35,611 nucleotides of DNA from an uncultured Pelagibacteraceae bacterium (GCA_902554325.1 CACDOH010000009.1:1-35611); one strand, 5' to 3'; numbered from the stretch's first letter, positions 1-11,313 are shown. Translations and numbers: made by a program. The notes: a model not told the origin generated them from the sequence alone.

Positions 1-24
1 ATTACAATGCTGTGAATCATAATA

Positions 25-330
25 TTATCCTTTTAAGGTATTTATTTTCTCAATCTCAATGCTACCTGCATTTCGGTTATAGATAACCAAAATTGCCAAT
101 CCAATTGCAGCTTCTGCAGCAGCAACCGTTAATACAAACAATGAGAATATCTGGCCTGTTAGATCGTTTAAAAAATAAGAAAATGAAACTAAATTAATAT
201 TAACTGCCAATAAAATAATCTCAATTGACATTAGAATGATAATTACATTTTTTCGATTCAAGAATATGCCAATAACACCTATTGAGAAAAGTAAAGCTGA
301 TAAAATTAGAAATTGATTAAGTTCAATCAT
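25..330 (-). CDS. nuoK: NADH-quinone oxidoreductase subunit K
   Basis: Small antiporter-like membrane subunit of respiratory complex I, part of the proton-pumping arm in the inner membrane. The 101-residue length is normal for NuoK. Three hydrophobic helices are visible at about residues 5-24, 29-52 and 60-84. Two membrane glutamates, E37 and E73, match the glutamates needed for proton translocation in E. coli NuoK (E36 and E72). The start codon shares one base with the nuoJ stop, so translation is probably coupled. It is the last nuo gene before the left edge; nuoL, nuoM and nuoN are expected further left but cannot be seen. Identification is secure. Confidence 0.97.
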   Translation of the reverse strand: MIELNQFLILSALLFSIGVIGIFLNRKNVIIILMSIEIILLAVNINLVSFSYFLNDLTGQIFSLFVLTVAAAEAAIGLAILVIYNRNAGSIEIEKINTLKG

Positions 331-944
331 TATATATCAACACCCTCACCTGATTTTACATTTACAAGTTCAATTTTTCCTTTTCTATCAACTTGCTCTG
401 ATACAATTTGACGTTTAACACCTTCTCTATCTCTTAAGGTCAATACAATTGATCCAACCATGGCAACTAGTAAAATTACTCCTGATAACTGAAAATATAA
501 AACATAATTAGTGTAAAGAATTGATCCTATAGCTTCAGTATTAGATTGGTCTGAGAAATTATCCAATGGGTTAGATAATATTTGAATATTGGATAAATCT
601 AAACGCGTGTTGATTAATACAATAACAAGTTCAGCAATAAATACTAATCCAATTAAGAGACCTATTGGCATGTATTGTAGAATATTATCTTTTTCAAGAG
701 ATGTTTTAAAATCAAGCATCATAACGACAAATAAAAATAAAACAGCTACAGCGCCAACATAAACAATGATTAATATCATGGCTAAAAATTCTGCATGAAG
801 AATAACAAATATTCCAGCAGCATTAAGAAAAGCTAAAATTAAAAATAAAACAGAATGAACAGGATTTTTTGTTGAAATCACCATTAAAGATGAGAGCAGA
901 AGAATTGCGGAAAAAAGATAAAAGGTAAGTAGTGAGATTGACAT
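330..944 (-). CDS. nuoJ: NADH-quinone oxidoreductase subunit J
   Basis: Membrane-arm subunit of complex I (ND6 counterpart). The protein has 204 residues, usual for alphaproteobacterial NuoJ. It shows five hydrophobic segments in the family pattern, including the conserved third helix around the [14 protein letters not shown] stretch at about residues 65-78, where the pi-bulge lies in known complex I structures. A polar tail of about 35 residues follows the last helix ([10 protein letters not shown] onward). It lies 5 bases after nuoI and overlaps nuoK by one base, in the order expected for the operon. Confidence 0.97.
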   Translation of the reverse strand: MSISLLTFYLFSAILLLSSLMVISTKNPVHSVLFLILAFLNAAGIFVILHAEFLAMILIIVYVGAVAVLFLFVVMMLDFKTSLEKDNILQYMPIGLLIGLVFIAELVIVLINTRLDLSNIQILSNPLDNFSDQSNTEAIGSILYTNYVLYFQLSGVILLVAMVGSIVLTLRDREGVKRQIVSEQVDRKGKIELVNVKSGEGVDI

Positions 945-949
945 GAAAT

Positions 950-1435
950 TTACCTGTATTTAGCGTCAGCTTCTAAATTTTCAGCGATTACTGTTTCCCA
1001 CCTATCACCATTTTCTAAAAGTTTATCTTTAGTATAGTAAAGTTCTTTTCTAGTTTCTGTCGTGAATTCAAAATTTGGCCCCTGAACTATTGCATCAACA
1101 GGACACGATTCCTCACATAAACCACAATAGATACATTTAACCATATCAATATCATATCTTGTGGTTCTTCTTGTTCCATCATCTCTTGGCTCAGTTTCAA
1201 TTGTAATTGCCTGAGCTGGACATACTGCCTCACATAGCTTACATCCAATGCACCTCTCTTCTCCGCTTGGATAGCGCCTAAGAGCATGTTCACCTCTAAA
1301 GCGTGGACTAAGTTTTCCTTTTTCAAAGGGATAATTGATTGTTGCTTTCTTCTTAAAAAAATATTTCTGAGCTAGTAAGTAAGCTTTAATGAAATCAATT
1401 AATAAAAATGATTTTATAAAATTTAAAAATCTCAT
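950..1435 (-). CDS. nuoI: NADH-quinone oxidoreductase subunit I (two [4Fe-4S] clusters)
   Basis: Peripheral-arm subunit of complex I that carries clusters N6a and N6b and passes electrons to NuoB. With the start chosen here the protein has 161 residues and two ferredoxin motifs: C62-x2-C65-x2-C68-x3-C72 and C101-x2-C104-x2-C107-x3-C111. A longer reading frame reaches back to 1522, but its first 29 codons lie inside nuoH and look unlike any NuoI. The ATG at 1435 begins the usual [10 protein letters not shown] amphipathic N-terminus and overlaps the nuoH stop as ATGA, a standard coupling arrangement. I therefore place the start at 1435. Confidence 0.96.
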   Translation of the reverse strand: MRFLNFIKSFLLIDFIKAYLLAQKYFFKKKATINYPFEKGKLSPRFRGEHALRRYPSGEERCIGCKLCEAVCPAQAITIETEPRDDGTRRTTRYDIDMVKCIYCGLCEESCPVDAIVQGPNFEFTTETRKELYYTKDKLLENGDRWETVIAENLEADAKYR

Positions 1436-2445
1436 GACATACCTGGAGCAAGTTTGAAAAAGAATAATATTGACGATGTGAGTACTACAGCAAGTAATGA
1501 TAAAGGAAGGAATACTTTCCAACCTAATCGCATTAGCTGATCATATCGATATCGAGGGACAAACGCTTTAACCATAGCAAACATATAAAAAACTAGTGTT
1601 ACTTTGAGAATGAACCACACAAATCCAGGTATAGCATTTAATGGATATACATCAATGGGAGGCAACCATCCACCTAAGAAGAGAATAGTTGTCATGGCAC
1701 ACATTAATAAAATATTTATATATTCTCCAAATAAAAATAGAACAAAAGGCATTCCCGAATATTCAGTTTGATAACCTGCAACCAGCTCTGACTCAGCTTC
1801 AGGCAAATCAAATGGAGGCCTATTCGTTTCAGCTAGCGCAGAAATGAAAAAAACTATAAACATCGGAAATAGTGGTATGAAAAACCAAATATTTTTTTGA
1901 GCAAGTACGATTTCACTCAAGTTTAATGAGCCTACGCACATTAAAACTGTTACAATCACAAAACCTATTGATACTTCATAAGATACCATTTGGGCAGCGG
2001 ATCTTAATGCACCAAAAAAAGGGTATTTGCTGTTTGAAGCCCAACCGGCCATCAGTATTCCATAAACTCCAAGAGAACTAATTGCAAAAATATATAATAT
2101 GCCAACATTTATATTTGCTAATACAACCCCTGCTTGAACAGGGATTACAGCCCATGCAGCAATGGATAAAGCTAGGGTAATAATTGGAGCAATTAAAAAA
2201 ACAGTTTTGTCGGCACTGTCAGGGAGAATAATTTCTTTAAATATAAATTTTAATCCATCTGCAGGCACTTGAAATAATCCAAATGGTCCAACTACATTAG
2301 GTCCTCTTCTTTTTTGAACAGCGGCCCATATTTTTCTATCAGCATATAAGGCTAAAACGACGCCAACAAGAAGTGGTACAAAGATTAAAATACAATAAAA
2401 TATTATTGTTATTAATTCAAAAAAATTTGACTGTAACACATTCAT
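1432..2445 (-). CDS. nuoH: NADH-quinone oxidoreductase subunit H
   Basis: Membrane subunit (ND1 counterpart) that joins the two arms of complex I and forms much of the quinone chamber. It has 337 residues with about eight hydrophobic helices. Signature stretches are [14 protein letters not shown] (about residues 41-54) and the acidic cytoplasmic loop [20 protein letters not shown], whose carboxylates are known from the family to be important for quinone reaction and coupling. It starts two bases after the nuoG stop and overlaps nuoI by ATGA. Nothing unusual is seen. Confidence 0.98.
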   Translation of the reverse strand: MNVLQSNFFELITIIFYCILIFVPLLVGVVLALYADRKIWAAVQKRRGPNVVGPFGLFQVPADGLKFIFKEIILPDSADKTVFLIAPIITLALSIAAWAVIPVQAGVVLANINVGILYIFAISSLGVYGILMAGWASNSKYPFFGALRSAAQMVSYEVSIGFVIVTVLMCVGSLNLSEIVLAQKNIWFFIPLFPMFIVFFISALAETNRPPFDLPEAESELVAGYQTEYSGMPFVLFLFGEYINILLMCAMTTILFLGGWLPPIDVYPLNAIPGFVWFILKVTLVFYMFAMVKAFVPRYRYDQLMRLGWKVFLPLSLLAVVLTSSILFFFKLAPGMS

Positions 2446-2447
2446 AT

Positions 2448-4958
2448 TTAGGAAGCTTTCTCTTTAATTGAGCTTCTCATTTCTTTTCTTGCCCTACTGC
2501 ATTCTGCCATCGTACTTGAGTGGCGTGAAATGGTATCTGTAACGTAAAAGTCATTTATACTTGGAATTAATTTTTCATTTTCAAAATAAATTTCTTTTGG
2601 CTTTGCGTAATAAGCCTCTTGGTTATCGTTTATGACCACAATTCCTTCAGGAGTAAAATTGGCATCATCTGCTAAACCAATCAAGTTGTTTTTATTTCTC
2701 TTTGTGTAAGCCCATTTCTTTTGGTTATACGATAAATCATCCCAAACCTTACCTAAACTTTTTGCATATTGTTCTTCGTATGGCAGAACTACGTTATTTT
2801 TCTTCTTAATGTCATTAACTACCTTGAACCCATAATGTTCGGTAAATTCTGACCAAGTTTCTGGATAATTATATTTTCTTAAATACTCTCTTTGACGATC
2901 ACTGAGATCTTTCCAAGGTAAATTATATATTTTATGAGCAGAGTTATTTTCAAAATCTTTAATATTCTCATTAAAAGTGTCTGATTTTTTTTCTTTTGCA
3001 GTTCTTGTATCTTTAGGCGTAATTTCAACTTCATCTTTTGATTTATTTTCTAAAAGTTTTATGTATTCGCATGTTTGATCATTAAAATTTTCATTAAGAT
3101 GGGGATAATCATCAAAAATTGCAGATCTTACATCTCCTTGATCAATGAAAGGCCAGTCTAAAGACATAAGTTTGCTAATTTGGTTAATTATCTTCCAGTC
3201 CTCCTTGGCATCTCCAGGGGGATAACTGGCTTTATTGGCGAATTGAGTTCTTCCTTCTGTATTGATGTAGATGCCATCTTTTTCTGTATATGCAGCAGAA
3301 GGCAAGATGATGTCAGCTGCATTTGCACCTTTGTCACCATGGGTACCCATATATATAATCTTACTATTTTCAAAATGTTGGTAATTTATCTCGTCTGCAC
3401 CAAATGACATTACCAGTCTAACTTTGTTGTTGCGCGCATCATCCATGATGTCGTCTAAATTTTTGTTTTTCTGGTAACAACCAACTTCTAATGATCCTGC
3501 TCTAGAGGCACTTAATTGTAGAACGTTAAACCCGTTCCATTCATCGTTTGCCATATTAAATTTTTCAATGAAGGATTCGAGTAGAGAATAAATTTGAATT
3601 GAATCATCCCTATTTAACAAAGATTGTCCTACTATAAGCATTGGTTTTTTTGCTTCCAAAAGCTTTTTGCAGAATTCATTTTTATCGTACAAAATATCAG
3701 TTAAAATATTTACATCATTTCCTAGGTGTTCATATTTGTATGTTAAGTCAAAATTTTCTCCAATGAGTGCTGCAGGCAAATCTCTTGACATTACTTGTTT
3801 TCTAATTCGTGCATTTATAATTGGAGCCTCTTCTCTTACATTACTACCAACTATTAATAGGCAGTCAGTTTCATCTAAACCATTAATCTTTGAGTTGAAT
3901 AAGAATTGTGACCTATGGTTGAAGGGAATCTTGCAACCGTCTTGCCGACATTCAACTGACTTTATGTTTAATGTGTCAGCTAATTTTTTTGTTAAATATG
4001 CAGTTTCTAAATCAATAAAGTCACCTAATAAAAAAACAATTTCTTCAGGATTATTTGACTTTAAAAGTTCTGTAACTTTTGAAAGTGACTCATTCCAATC
4101 ACTTTCTACAAACTTTCCATTATTTTTAATTAAAGGTGTGTCAATGCGTTGTGTTAATAGTCCATCGCAAGCATAGCGAGTCTTATCAGAGATCCATTCT
4201 TCATTAATGTCTTCATTTAATACTGGTAGGATCCTTTTAACTTTCCACCCATAAGTATCAACTCTTATATTTGAACCTACAGCATCCATCACATCAATGG
4301 ACTCTGTTTTCTTTAGCTCCCATGGTCTTGCTTCAAATTGATAAGGTTTAGAAGTTAACGCTCCTACGGGACAGAGATCCACAATGTTTGCAGATAATTC
4401 AGAATCGAGTGTTTGTTCGAGGTAAGTCGTTATCTCCATATTCTCGCCCCTATTAAGCGCGCCCAATTGATTAACACCGGCAACCTCATCACCAAATCGA
4501 ATACATCTCGTACAATGTATACAACGGGTCATGTATGTTTTAATAAGAGGACCCATGTGCTTTTCATCTACTGATCTTTTATTTTCATTAAATCTTGAGT
4601 TTTCAGGTCCAAATGCAACTGTCTGATCTTGTAAGTCACATTCACCTCCCTGATCACAAACCGGGCAGTCAAGTGGGTGGTTTATGAGAAGAAACTCCAT
4701 AACTCCTTCTCGAGCTTTTTTAACTGTTTGGGTATTTGTATGGATAGACATACCTTCATTTATTGGCATTGCACAGGATGCAACCGGTTTTGGAGCACCT
4801 TCAACGTCTACAAGGCACATCCGACAATTACCAGCTATAGACAATCGATCATGATAACAAAATCTAGGTATTTCAAGGCCAGCTTCCTCACAGGCCTGAA
4901 GGATTGTTACTCCCTCTTGAACATCATTTTCTATACCATTTATTTTGACCTTAACCAT
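2448..4958 (-). CDS. nuoG: NADH-quinone oxidoreductase subunit G with an internal C-terminal insertion
   Basis: Largest peripheral subunit of complex I, carrying the N1b, N4 and N5 iron-sulfur clusters. Visible ligands are C34, C45, C48 and C62 for [2Fe-2S] N1b; H94, C98, C101 and C107 for the His-ligated cluster; and C146, C149, C152 and C196 for the next [4Fe-4S]. The extra N7 cluster of E. coli and Thermus is not seen, as in mitochondria-like enzymes. A molybdopterin-type domain follows to about residue 630. The family tail [16 protein letters not shown] is present at 805-820. Between them lies about 160 extra residues (636-798), so the protein has 836 residues against about 670-700 in relatives. 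This insertion is rich in charge and aromatics and contains two WxDLSxxQ motifs. No frameshift is apparent. The start overlaps the nuoF stop by one base. Confidence 0.95.
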   Translation of the reverse strand: MVKVKINGIENDVQEGVTILQACEEAGLEIPRFCYHDRLSIAGNCRMCLVDVEGAPKPVASCAMPINEGMSIHTNTQTVKKAREGVMEFLLINHPLDCPVCDQGGECDLQDQTVAFGPENSRFNENKRSVDEKHMGPLIKTYMTRCIHCTRCIRFGDEVAGVNQLGALNRGENMEITTYLEQTLDSELSANIVDLCPVGALTSKPYQFEARPWELKKTESIDVMDAVGSNIRVDTYGWKVKRILPVLNEDINEEWISDKTRYACDGLLTQRIDTPLIKNNGKFVESDWNESLSKVTELLKSNNPEEIVFLLGDFIDLETAYLTKKLADTLNIKSVECRQDGCKIPFNHRSQFLFNSKINGLDETDCLLIVGSNVREEAPIINARIRKQVMSRDLPAALIGENFDLTYKYEHLGNDVNILTDILYDKNEFCKKLLEAKKPMLIVGQSLLNRDDSIQIYSLLESFIEKFNMANDEWNGFNVLQLSASRAGSLEVGCYQKNKNLDDIMDDARNNKVRLVMSFGADEINYQHFENSKIIYMGTHGDKGANAADIILPSAAYTEKDGIYINTEGRTQFANKASYPPGDAKEDWKIINQISKLMSLDWPFIDQGDVRSAIFDDYPHLNENFNDQTCEYIKLLENKSKDEVEITPKDTRTAKEKKSDTFNENIKDFENNSAHKIYNLPWKDLSDRQREYLRKYNYPETWSEFTEHYGFKVVNDIKKKNNVVLPYEEQYAKSLGKVWDDLSYNQKKWAYTKRNKNNLIGLADDANFTPEGIVVINDNQEAYYAKPKEIYFENEKLIPSINDFYVTDTISRHSSTMAECSRARKEMRSSIKEKAS

Positions 4959-6226
4959 TATGCAGCTCGGATTTTAGTTAAACTTTCTTCTATTTCTTCT
5001 CTAAAGTGCCTGAACAAACCTTGAATAGGCCATGCCGCTGCATCACCAAGAGCACAAATCGTGTGTCCTTCAATTTGTTTGGTAACATCAAGTAATTTGT
5101 CGATATCAGTAGAAGTTGCATTTCCCTCTCCAATTTTTTCCATCATTCTCCACAACCACCCAGTGCCTTCACGACATGGAGTACATTGACCGCAACTTTC
5201 ATGTTTATAAAAATGAGATAATTTTGATATGGCCTTTACCAGATCAGTACTTTTATCCATAACAATAACAGCTGCAGTTCCTAACCCACTTTTAACTTCT
5301 GTAAGGGAGTCAAAGTCCATTAAAACACTATCACATATATTTTTTGGTATTAGTGGAACTGAAGATCCTCCAGGTATGATAGCTTTTAAATTATCCCATC
5401 CTCCCATAACTCCACCAGCATGTTTTTCTATCAATTCACGAAGAGGTATGCCCATTTCTTCTTCAATATTACATGGGTTGTTGACGTGTCCTGAAATGCA
5501 AAAAACCTTTGTCCCTGTATTTTTCTTTCTACCAAATGAAGAAAACCACTCTCCTCCTCTTCTTAGTATTGTTGGGACTACAGCAATAGTCTCAACATTA
5601 TTGACAGTTGTTGGGGCTCCATACAGGCCCTTATTCGCAGGGAATGGTGGTTTAAGTCGAGGGAATCCTTTTTTACCCTCAAGACTCTCAAGAAGCGCCG
5701 TCTCCTCTCCACATATATAGGCGCCTGCTCCTCGGTGAAGATATACATCAAAATCCCAACCAGACTTAGCAGCATTCTTCCCAACCAGACCTGCTTCGTA
5801 AGCCTCATCAATTGCATTCTGAAGAACAACAGCTTCATTAAAATATTCACCTCTTATGTAAATATAACAAGTATGTGCGTTCATGGCGAAAGAAGCCAGC
5901 AGGCATCCCTCGATAAGCTTATGGGGTTCATTTCTTATCATATCACGGTCTTTACAAGTCCCTGGTTCGGACTCATCAGCATTAACGACAAGATAGTTGT
6001 TCAGAGCAGGGTCTTTAGGCATGAAAGACCATTTCAATCCTGTCGGAAAACCAGCACCGCCGCGCCCTCTTAACTCAGATTTTTTCATTTCATCAATGAT
6101 CCAATCGCGTCCTTTTTTTATGAGTGTTTTCGTATTGTCCCAATCACCTCTTTTTTTAGCACTCTTTAAACTGTATGCATCATCTCCAAAGAGATTTGTA
6201 AATATTTTATCCTTTTCTTTTAACAT
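4958..6226 (-). CDS. nuoF: NADH-quinone oxidoreductase subunit F (NADH/FMN site)
   Basis: Flavoprotein subunit that oxidises NADH and passes electrons from FMN to the iron-sulfur chain of complex I. The 422-residue length is normal. The glycine-rich [10 protein letters not shown] motif (54-63) and [12 protein letters not shown] (83-94) form the NADH/FMN pocket. Cluster N3 ligands are C345, C348 and C351 (CGQCTPC) and C391 (ICALGDAA). Overlaps of one base with both nuoE and nuoG imply coupled translation. Several open frames on the opposite strand here are shadows of this gene. Confidence 0.98.
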   Translation of the reverse strand: MLKEKDKIFTNLFGDDAYSLKSAKKRGDWDNTKTLIKKGRDWIIDEMKKSELRGRGGAGFPTGLKWSFMPKDPALNNYLVVNADESEPGTCKDRDMIRNEPHKLIEGCLLASFAMNAHTCYIYIRGEYFNEAVVLQNAIDEAYEAGLVGKNAAKSGWDFDVYLHRGAGAYICGEETALLESLEGKKGFPRLKPPFPANKGLYGAPTTVNNVETIAVVPTILRRGGEWFSSFGRKKNTGTKVFCISGHVNNPCNIEEEMGIPLRELIEKHAGGVMGGWDNLKAIIPGGSSVPLIPKNICDSVLMDFDSLTEVKSGLGTAAVIVMDKSTDLVKAISKLSHFYKHESCGQCTPCREGTGWLWRMMEKIGEGNATSTDIDKLLDVTKQIEGHTICALGDAAAWPIQGLFRHFREEIEESLTKIRAA

Positions 6227-6783
6227 TATGAAACCGCCTTCGAACTAGTTCGACCATTTTGTGATCCAACTTTAATTTCTTTGCCATCCATCAATGACTG
6301 CAGTATATTTTTCGTTGTGTCGTATGTTAGATCTTCATAGTAATCATCATTAATTTGAACTAAAGGAGCATTGACACATGCACCCAGACACTCAACCTGC
6401 ATCCAAGAAAAAAGGCCATCTTTTGATAGAGTATTTTGATCGGGTGAAATCATTTCTTTACATGCTTTAGCAACTTGGTCTGATCCTCTAAGCCAACATG
6501 GTGTTGTTCCACATACTTGAACTAAATATTTGCCGTTGTACTTTGTGTAATACATTGAGTAAAAAGTAACAACTTCCCAGGCCTTGATAAAAGGTATTTC
6601 TATAAAGTTGGCCACATACTCTACGACATCTCTGCTCAACCAATTATCATTTTGTCTTTGGGCTAAATCTAATAATGGCATTATTGCGCTTTGTTTTCTA
6701 TCTGTGGGATATTTAGCGAGTATCTTTTCTGCTTCCCGTTCATTTGTTTCGTTGAAAGAAAAATTGTCATTAAGATTGGTCAT
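6226..6783 (-). CDS. nuoE: NADH-quinone oxidoreductase subunit E (24 kDa type)
   Basis: Subunit of the NADH-oxidising tip of complex I; it holds the [2Fe-2S] cluster N1a in a thioredoxin-like fold. Ligands are visible as C91-x4-C96 (CGTTPC) and C132-x3-C136 (CLGAC), separated by the usual spacing. It has 185 residues, including a short polar C-terminal tail after about residue 165 that is probably flexible. The start overlaps the nuoD stop by four bases (ATGA) and the stop shares one base with nuoF. Confidence 0.97.
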   Translation of the reverse strand: MTNLNDNFSFNETNEREAEKILAKYPTDRKQSAIMPLLDLAQRQNDNWLSRDVVEYVANFIEIPFIKAWEVVTFYSMYYTKYNGKYLVQVCGTTPCWLRGSDQVAKACKEMISPDQNTLSKDGLFSWMQVECLGACVNAPLVQINDDYYEDLTYDTTKNILQSLMDGKEIKVGSQNGRTSSKAVS

Positions 6784-7952
6784 CTATCCACCTCTCCAAA
6801 GACAATAGCGATAGATCCAAGTATTGCTGGTACGTCTGCTAGCAAGTGTCCTTTTGATAATAGATCAAAAGCTTGAAGGTGTGCAAACCCAGGAGCCCTA
6901 ATTTTACATCTATAAGGCCGACTGGTTCCATCGGCTATGAGATAAACTCCAAACTCACCTTTTGGCGCCTCAACAGCAGAATATATTTCACCTTCTGGCA
7001 CATGAAAACCCTCTGTAAAAAATTTAAAATGATGAATAATAGATTCCATTGAATTCTTCATATCCATTCTTTTTGGGGCTGCAATTTTAGAGTCTCTGTT
7101 TATAACTTCACCATTTGGCATTTTATCGAGACACTGAAGCATAATCTTAATGCTTTCCCTCATCTCATCAATTTGACATAAATAACGATCGTAACAGTCT
7201 CCGTTTGATCCAACTGGTATTTTGAAATCAAGTTTATCGTAACAATCGTAAGGTTGAGATTTCCTTAAATCCCATGGAACACCACATGCTCTTAAAACAA
7301 ATCCACTAAACCCTCTATCAACAGCATCTTCTTTGGATACCTTTCCTATATTCACATTTCTTTGCTTGAATATTCTATTTTCAGTCAACAAACTTTCAAT
7401 ATCATCAAGTGCTTTTGGGAAGTTATTACAAAAATCAAAGATCTTATCAGTTAAGCCATCTGGTAGATCTTGATGAACCCCGCCTGCTCTGAAATATGCA
7501 GCATGAAATCTCGAACCAGAAACTTCCTCATAAAAATCGAGTAATTTTTCTCTTTCATCAAAACCCCATGTAATTGGTGTCATTGCACCAACATCCATGG
7601 CTGTTGTAGTTACATTTAAAAGATGACTAAGTAATCGACCAATTTCAGAAAATAAAACTCTTATATATTGCCCTCTTTCAGGAACCTCAACATCAAGCAA
7701 CTTTTCAATTGCTAATGCAAAAGCATGTTCTTGGTTCATCGGCGCGACGTAATCCAGCCGGTCAAAATACGGCAACGCTTGTAAATAGGTTTTGTGTTCA
7801 ATTAATTTCTCAGTACCGCGATGCAATAATCCTATATGTGGATCAGCTCTTTCTACAATTTCGCCATCAAGATCTAAAATTAGTCTCAAGACACCGTGCG
7901 CAGCGGGATGCACTGGTCCAAAATTTACAGTAACTGTTTTACTACTACTCAT
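6780..7952 (-). CDS. nuoD: NADH-quinone oxidoreductase subunit D (49 kDa type)
   Basis: Core subunit that forms the quinone-binding site together with NuoB. The 390-residue length is usual for a free-standing NuoD; it is not fused to NuoC as in E. coli. Diagnostic motifs are [13 protein letters not shown] (residues 11-23), which contains the histidine-bearing quinone loop, [12 protein letters not shown] at about 40-51, and [10 protein letters not shown]. The C-terminal [14 protein letters not shown] ending is the family ending. The start overlaps the nuoC reading frame by eight bases. Confidence 0.98.
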   Translation of the reverse strand: MSSSKTVTVNFGPVHPAAHGVLRLILDLDGEIVERADPHIGLLHRGTEKLIEHKTYLQALPYFDRLDYVAPMNQEHAFALAIEKLLDVEVPERGQYIRVLFSEIGRLLSHLLNVTTTAMDVGAMTPITWGFDEREKLLDFYEEVSGSRFHAAYFRAGGVHQDLPDGLTDKIFDFCNNFPKALDDIESLLTENRIFKQRNVNIGKVSKEDAVDRGFSGFVLRACGVPWDLRKSQPYDCYDKLDFKIPVGSNGDCYDRYLCQIDEMRESIKIMLQCLDKMPNGEVINRDSKIAAPKRMDMKNSMESIIHHFKFFTEGFHVPEGEIYSAVEAPKGEFGVYLIADGTSRPYRCKIRAPGFAHLQAFDLLSKGHLLADVPAILGSIAIVFGEVDR

Positions 7953-8538
7953 TATTTTTCTTTTCTTCTTTCAAATAATTTGTTCTCTCCCAGGGACTCT
8001 GAATGTCAAAACTTCTGAAATCTTGTTGTAAATTTACTGGCTCATGAATTATTTTTTTATCAATTTCGTCATATCTAATTTCAACATTACCACTAAGTGG
8101 AAAATCCTTTCTTAATGGATATCCCTCAAAACCATAATCTGTAAGAATTCTTCTTAAGTCAGGATGATCCTTAAATTGGATGCCATACATATCAAATGCT
8201 TCGCGTTCAAACCAATTTGCAGCAGGAAAGATAGATGTAATACTGGGGATAGATTCATCTTCACCAATAATTATTTTTATTCTTAAACGACTATTATGTT
8301 TAAAACTTAAGAAGTGGTAGATAACCTCAAATCTTTTTTGTCGATCAGGGAAATCAGCTCCAGCGATATCAGTAATCTGCCTAAATTCACAAGCTTCATC
8401 ATTTTTTATAAAATCAACTACATCTAAAATTTGATTAGTGGAAATGGATATTTGTAGTTGATTGAAATCATCTGAAATTTCAATGGGCTTACATTTCTTT
8501 TTTATAGCTTCTTTAGCTACTTCAATGCTCTTTGACAT
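7945..8538 (-). CDS. nuoC: NADH-quinone oxidoreductase subunit C (30 kDa type)
   Basis: Peripheral-arm subunit of complex I without cofactors. The protein has 197 residues. The family signature [20 protein letters not shown] is present at about residues 111-130, followed by [18 protein letters not shown]. The domain before it is less conserved, as is usual. Separate nuoC and nuoD genes are the arrangement expected in alphaproteobacteria. It shares one base with nuoB and eight with nuoD. Confidence 0.97.
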   Translation of the reverse strand: MSKSIEVAKEAIKKKCKPIEISDDFNQLQISISTNQILDVVDFIKNDEACEFRQITDIAGADFPDRQKRFEVIYHFLSFKHNSRLRIKIIIGEDESIPSITSIFPAANWFEREAFDMYGIQFKDHPDLRRILTDYGFEGYPLRKDFPLSGNVEIRYDEIDKKIIHEPVNLQQDFRSFDIQSPWERTNYLKEEKKNNE

Positions 8539-9059
8539 TATCTTTTTATATTACCCTCGCGCCTAATTTTCTTTTGAAGTTGTAGAAGTCCGTATAACAA
8601 TCCTTCTGCAGTTGGTGGGCATCCAGGCACATAAACATCTACTGGAATAATTCGATCACACCCTCTTACAACGGAATAAGAATAATGATAATAACCACCA
8701 CCATTTGCACAACTTCCCATTGAAATAACGTACCTAGGTTCAGGCATTTGGTCATATGCTTTTCGTAATGCCGATGCCATTTTATTCGTTAGCGTTCCAG
8801 CAACTATTAAAACATCTGCATGTCTTGGTGATGCTCTTGGTGCAGCTCCAAATCTCTCTACATCATAACGAGGTGTTCCAACATGCATCATTTCTACTGC
8901 ACAGCAGGCTAGGCCAAACGTCATCCAATGAAGTGAGCCTGTTCTTGCCCAATTTATAAGATTGTTAATGCTTGTTACAACAAAGCCTTTATCTGCGTAG
9001 AGTTCTTTTAGCCTTTCTAATTCAGGACTTGTTTCTTGAATGTCAGTATTTATTGCCAT
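8538..9059 (-). CDS. nuoB: NADH-quinone oxidoreductase subunit B (cluster N2)
   Basis: Subunit that carries the terminal [4Fe-4S] cluster N2, the direct electron donor to quinone. With the start chosen here it has 173 residues. Ligands are the tandem pair C52-C53 (LACCAVEMM), C117 (GSCANGGG) and C147 (VPGCPPT). A frame seven codons longer begins at 9080, inside nuoA, but the ATG at 9059 has an AGAAGG-like ribosome site about nine bases upstream and gives the usual N-terminal length. It overlaps nuoA by ten bases. Confidence 0.96.
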   Translation of the reverse strand: MAINTDIQETSPELERLKELYADKGFVVTSINNLINWARTGSLHWMTFGLACCAVEMMHVGTPRYDVERFGAAPRASPRHADVLIVAGTLTNKMASALRKAYDQMPEPRYVISMGSCANGGGYYHYSYSVVRGCDRIIPVDVYVPGCPPTAEGLLYGLLQLQKKIRREGNIKR

Positions 9060-9415
9060 TCCAATGCACCCTTCTTCCACTCATAAATAAATCCAATTGT
9101 AAGAACCCCAAGAAAAATCATCATCGAGATAAAACCAAATAATCCAAGGCTTCCGAAAGTTACTGCCCATGGAAAAAGAAATGCAACTTCAAGATCAAAT
9201 ATGATGAATAACAGTGTTACCAGATAAAAACGAACGTCGAACTTCATTCTGGAATCTCCAAATTGTTCAAAGCCACATTCATAAGCTGAGTTTTTTTCCG
9301 AGTCAGGATTGCTTACTGCTGCTAAATAATTAGCAAGCACAAAGAGGCAGCTAATCGCAAGCGCTACGAAGATAAATATCAAAATAGGCATATATTCACT
9401 AAGTGAGTAATTCAT
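9050..9415 (-). CDS. nuoA: NADH-quinone oxidoreductase subunit A
   Basis: Small membrane subunit (ND3 counterpart) near the quinone chamber and first gene of the operon. It has 121 residues and three hydrophobic helices (about 10-31, 63-84 and 90-112). The loop [20 protein letters not shown] contains the conserved cysteine (C47) known in ND3 as the active/deactive switch residue. The promoter for the whole nuo operon should lie in the divergent gap upstream, but I could not place it with confidence. Confidence 0.97.
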   Translation of the reverse strand: MNYSLSEYMPILIFIFVALAISCLFVLANYLAAVSNPDSEKNSAYECGFEQFGDSRMKFDVRFYLVTLLFIIFDLEVAFLFPWAVTFGSLGLFGFISMMIFLGVLTIGFIYEWKKGALEWQ

Positions 9416-9769
9416 ATCTATTTATTGAGTCGTATTAGTATCATGAGGAAATATATATTTTAATCTCCTAAATTCAAGCGAATCAGAGCTAAATTAAGCT
9501 TTCCTTCCGTTAGCGATTGTAATATCTACAAAAACTGTACTTTTTATGATGTGGCGTATTGCCCTAATATTCATATATATAGGCATTTCTTTACTATTTA
9601 ATAAAAAATGACTGATTTTAGGGAAATACTTACCAATCATTGGAGACTTAAGTCAATCAATATTCTTACTCTTTATCAATTATTATAAATAAATTACAAA
9701 TCTAATTGGTTTTTTTTATCAATCCCAAAAAACGATAGTTTAAGTTAAAATCACAATTATAATTACCAT
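9416..9769. other. Divergent intergenic region between nuoA and the SMP-30-like gene
   Basis: No gene-sized frame, tRNA or clear structured RNA is visible in these 354 bases. The region is AT-rich and must hold the leftward promoter of the nuo operon and the rightward promoter of the five-gene cluster beginning at 9770. Several TATAAT-like hexamers exist, but in such AT-rich sequence none stands out with a matching -35 element. It is one border of the gene block that separates nuoA from tRNA-Asp. Confidence 0.6.
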
Positions 9770-10693
9770 ATGTTTTCTCTATTAGCTGAAAATCTTAATT
9801 TCGGGGAAGGACCTAGGTGGCATAATAATAAATTATGGTTTTCAGACTTTTACCAACATTCAGTAATGACGTTGGATCTTTCTGGCAAAATTGAAAAAAT
9901 AGTTGAAATCCCTAATCAACCTTCTGGGTTAGGATGGTTGCCTAATGGGGACTTGCTCATTGTTTCAATGCTAGATCGAAAAATAATGAAATACAGCAAC
10001 AATGAACTCTCACTTCACTCAGACTTATCTAAGCTAACGCCATTTAGATGCAATGACATGGTAGTGGATAAAGATGGAGATGCTTATGTTGGAAACTTTG
10101 GCTCTTTGCATCATGCAAGAGATGTAAAACCAACGTGTCTTATTCATGTTGATCCACAAGGCAATGCAAAAGTTGCTGCAAAAAAATTAGATTTTCCAAA
10201 TGGAACTGTAATTACTCCTGATGGGAAGAAAATGATTATTGGAGAGACCTATGCAGGAAGACTCACATCATTTGATATTGGCCTAGATAAACAGCTGAGT
10301 AATAGAAAAATCTGGGCTAAAATGATGCCTACCTGGTACTACATTGGAGTGAGATTTGCTTTAGCAACTATTTATAAGCTATTAAATTTGCAGGTTAAAG
10401 AGGGATCCATTACACCTTTTCCAGTACCTGATGGTATATGCCTTGATGAAGGCAATGGAGTATGGGTTGCTTCCCCTACCACATCTGAAGTTATAAGGTT
10501 TGAGGAAGGTGGCGTTATTACAGATAGATTTGCTACCCCTGACAGAGCTTATGCATGCATGCTTGGTGGACATGATGGAAAAACATTATTTGTCATTACT
10601 GGCAAATCATCAATCCCTGAAGAAGCCCAAAGTGAGAAGAATGGTAAAATTTATACGACTCTCGTAAAGTTTGCACGCGCTGGTTATCCGTAA
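9770..10693 (+). CDS. SMP-30/gluconolactonase/LRE-like beta-propeller protein
   Basis: Predicted six-bladed beta-propeller hydrolase of the SMP-30/gluconolactonase family, members of which open sugar lactones or other esters using one divalent metal. Expected metal ligands are visible: E13 in NFGEGPRW, N144 in FPNG and D221 in PDGICLD. It has 307 residues with no signal peptide, so it should be cytoplasmic. The stretch at about 183-212 (MMPTWYYIGVRFALATIYKL) looks like an extra hydrophobic insertion relative to short family members. Substrate cannot be inferred. It is the first of five same-strand genes and its stop overlaps the next start (TAATG). Confidence 0.85.
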   Translation: MFSLLAENLNFGEGPRWHNNKLWFSDFYQHSVMTLDLSGKIEKIVEIPNQPSGLGWLPNGDLLIVSMLDRKIMKYSNNELSLHSDLSKLTPFRCNDMVVDKDGDAYVGNFGSLHHARDVKPTCLIHVDPQGNAKVAAKKLDFPNGTVITPDGKKMIIGETYAGRLTSFDIGLDKQLSNRKIWAKMMPTWYYIGVRFALATIYKLLNLQVKEGSITPFPVPDGICLDEGNGVWVASPTTSEVIRFEEGGVITDRFATPDRAYACMLGGHDGKTLFVITGKSSIPEEAQSEKNGKIYTTLVKFARAGYP

Positions 10694-11313
10694 TGTCTAA
10701 TTATATCTTATATGGCAGATCAGAAACTGGCTCTGATGTTGTTGAGTATTTGTTCCACGAATTTAATATTGATTATAATTTTATTCATGTGGATGAAATA
10801 AATGTAAAAACAAATCAAGAAATTCTTAAGCATAATCCGCTAGGTCGGGTTCCAATGATTAAATTATCTAATGGTCAATATATGATCGAAAGTATGAATA
10901 TAGTTTACCATTTAGTAAATAAAGGTGGGCGACTTGTCCCAAAATCAAATTCAATTGAACGTGATAAATTTAATCAATTCATGTCTTTTTTATCATCATC
11001 TGTCTATCCAATAATTCTGTTAATATACCACCCAGATCACTATACATCTAAAAATAGTGAGACTGACTTAATACGTAAGGCTGAAGAAATTATGAATACA
11101 TATCTTAAATTTATTGATACAAGTATGAATAAATATCTATGTGGAAATTATATCACTGCTGCAGATTACTATTTATACATGCTTCTTGCTTGGCTTGATG
11201 AAGATGGATATTTGAATGGCTATGAAAAATTAAATAGTTTTTTCAACAAAATGTCTAAGAATCAGACAATACTAGCCGTGAAGAGGTTGCAAAATGAGAG
11301 AGAAAAAAAGTAG
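10693..11313 (+). CDS. Glutathione S-transferase family protein
   Basis: Two-domain GST-like protein of 206 residues. The N-terminal thioredoxin-like half contains NPLGRVPM at about 48-55, with the cis-proline that binds the glutathione backbone, and ES at 67-68, the residues that grip the gamma-glutamyl group. The helical half ends with the CGNYITAADYYLY N-capping region typical of the fold. No clear catalytic Cys or Tyr can be assigned; the SETGS segment near residue 10 may supply a serine. It is probably a detoxification or thiol-transfer enzyme. Translation is likely coupled to the upstream gene. Confidence 0.85.
   Translation: MSNYILYGRSETGSDVVEYLFHEFNIDYNFIHVDEINVKTNQEILKHNPLGRVPMIKLSNGQYMIESMNIVYHLVNKGGRLVPKSNSIERDKFNQFMSFLSSSVYPIILLIYHPDHYTSKNSETDLIRKAEEIMNTYLKFIDTSMNKYLCGNYITAADYYLYMLLAWLDEDGYLNGYEKLNSFFNKMSKNQTILAVKRLQNEREKK

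Noticed and set aside
1436..1522. N-terminal extension of nuoI by 29 codons
   Set aside because: It lies fully within nuoH, does not resemble NuoI, and the internal ATG at 1435 overlaps the nuoH stop as ATGA and begins the known NuoI N-terminus.
3667..4176. Plus-strand open frame of 169 codons inside nuoG
   Set aside because: It mirrors a conserved nuoG region, has no recognisable protein features and no ribosome site; similar shadows occur within nuoF, nuoD and lon.
9060..9080. Longer nuoB start
   Set aside because: The upstream ATG would overlap nuoA by 31 bases and has no ribosome site; the ATG at 9059 has an AGAAGG-like one.
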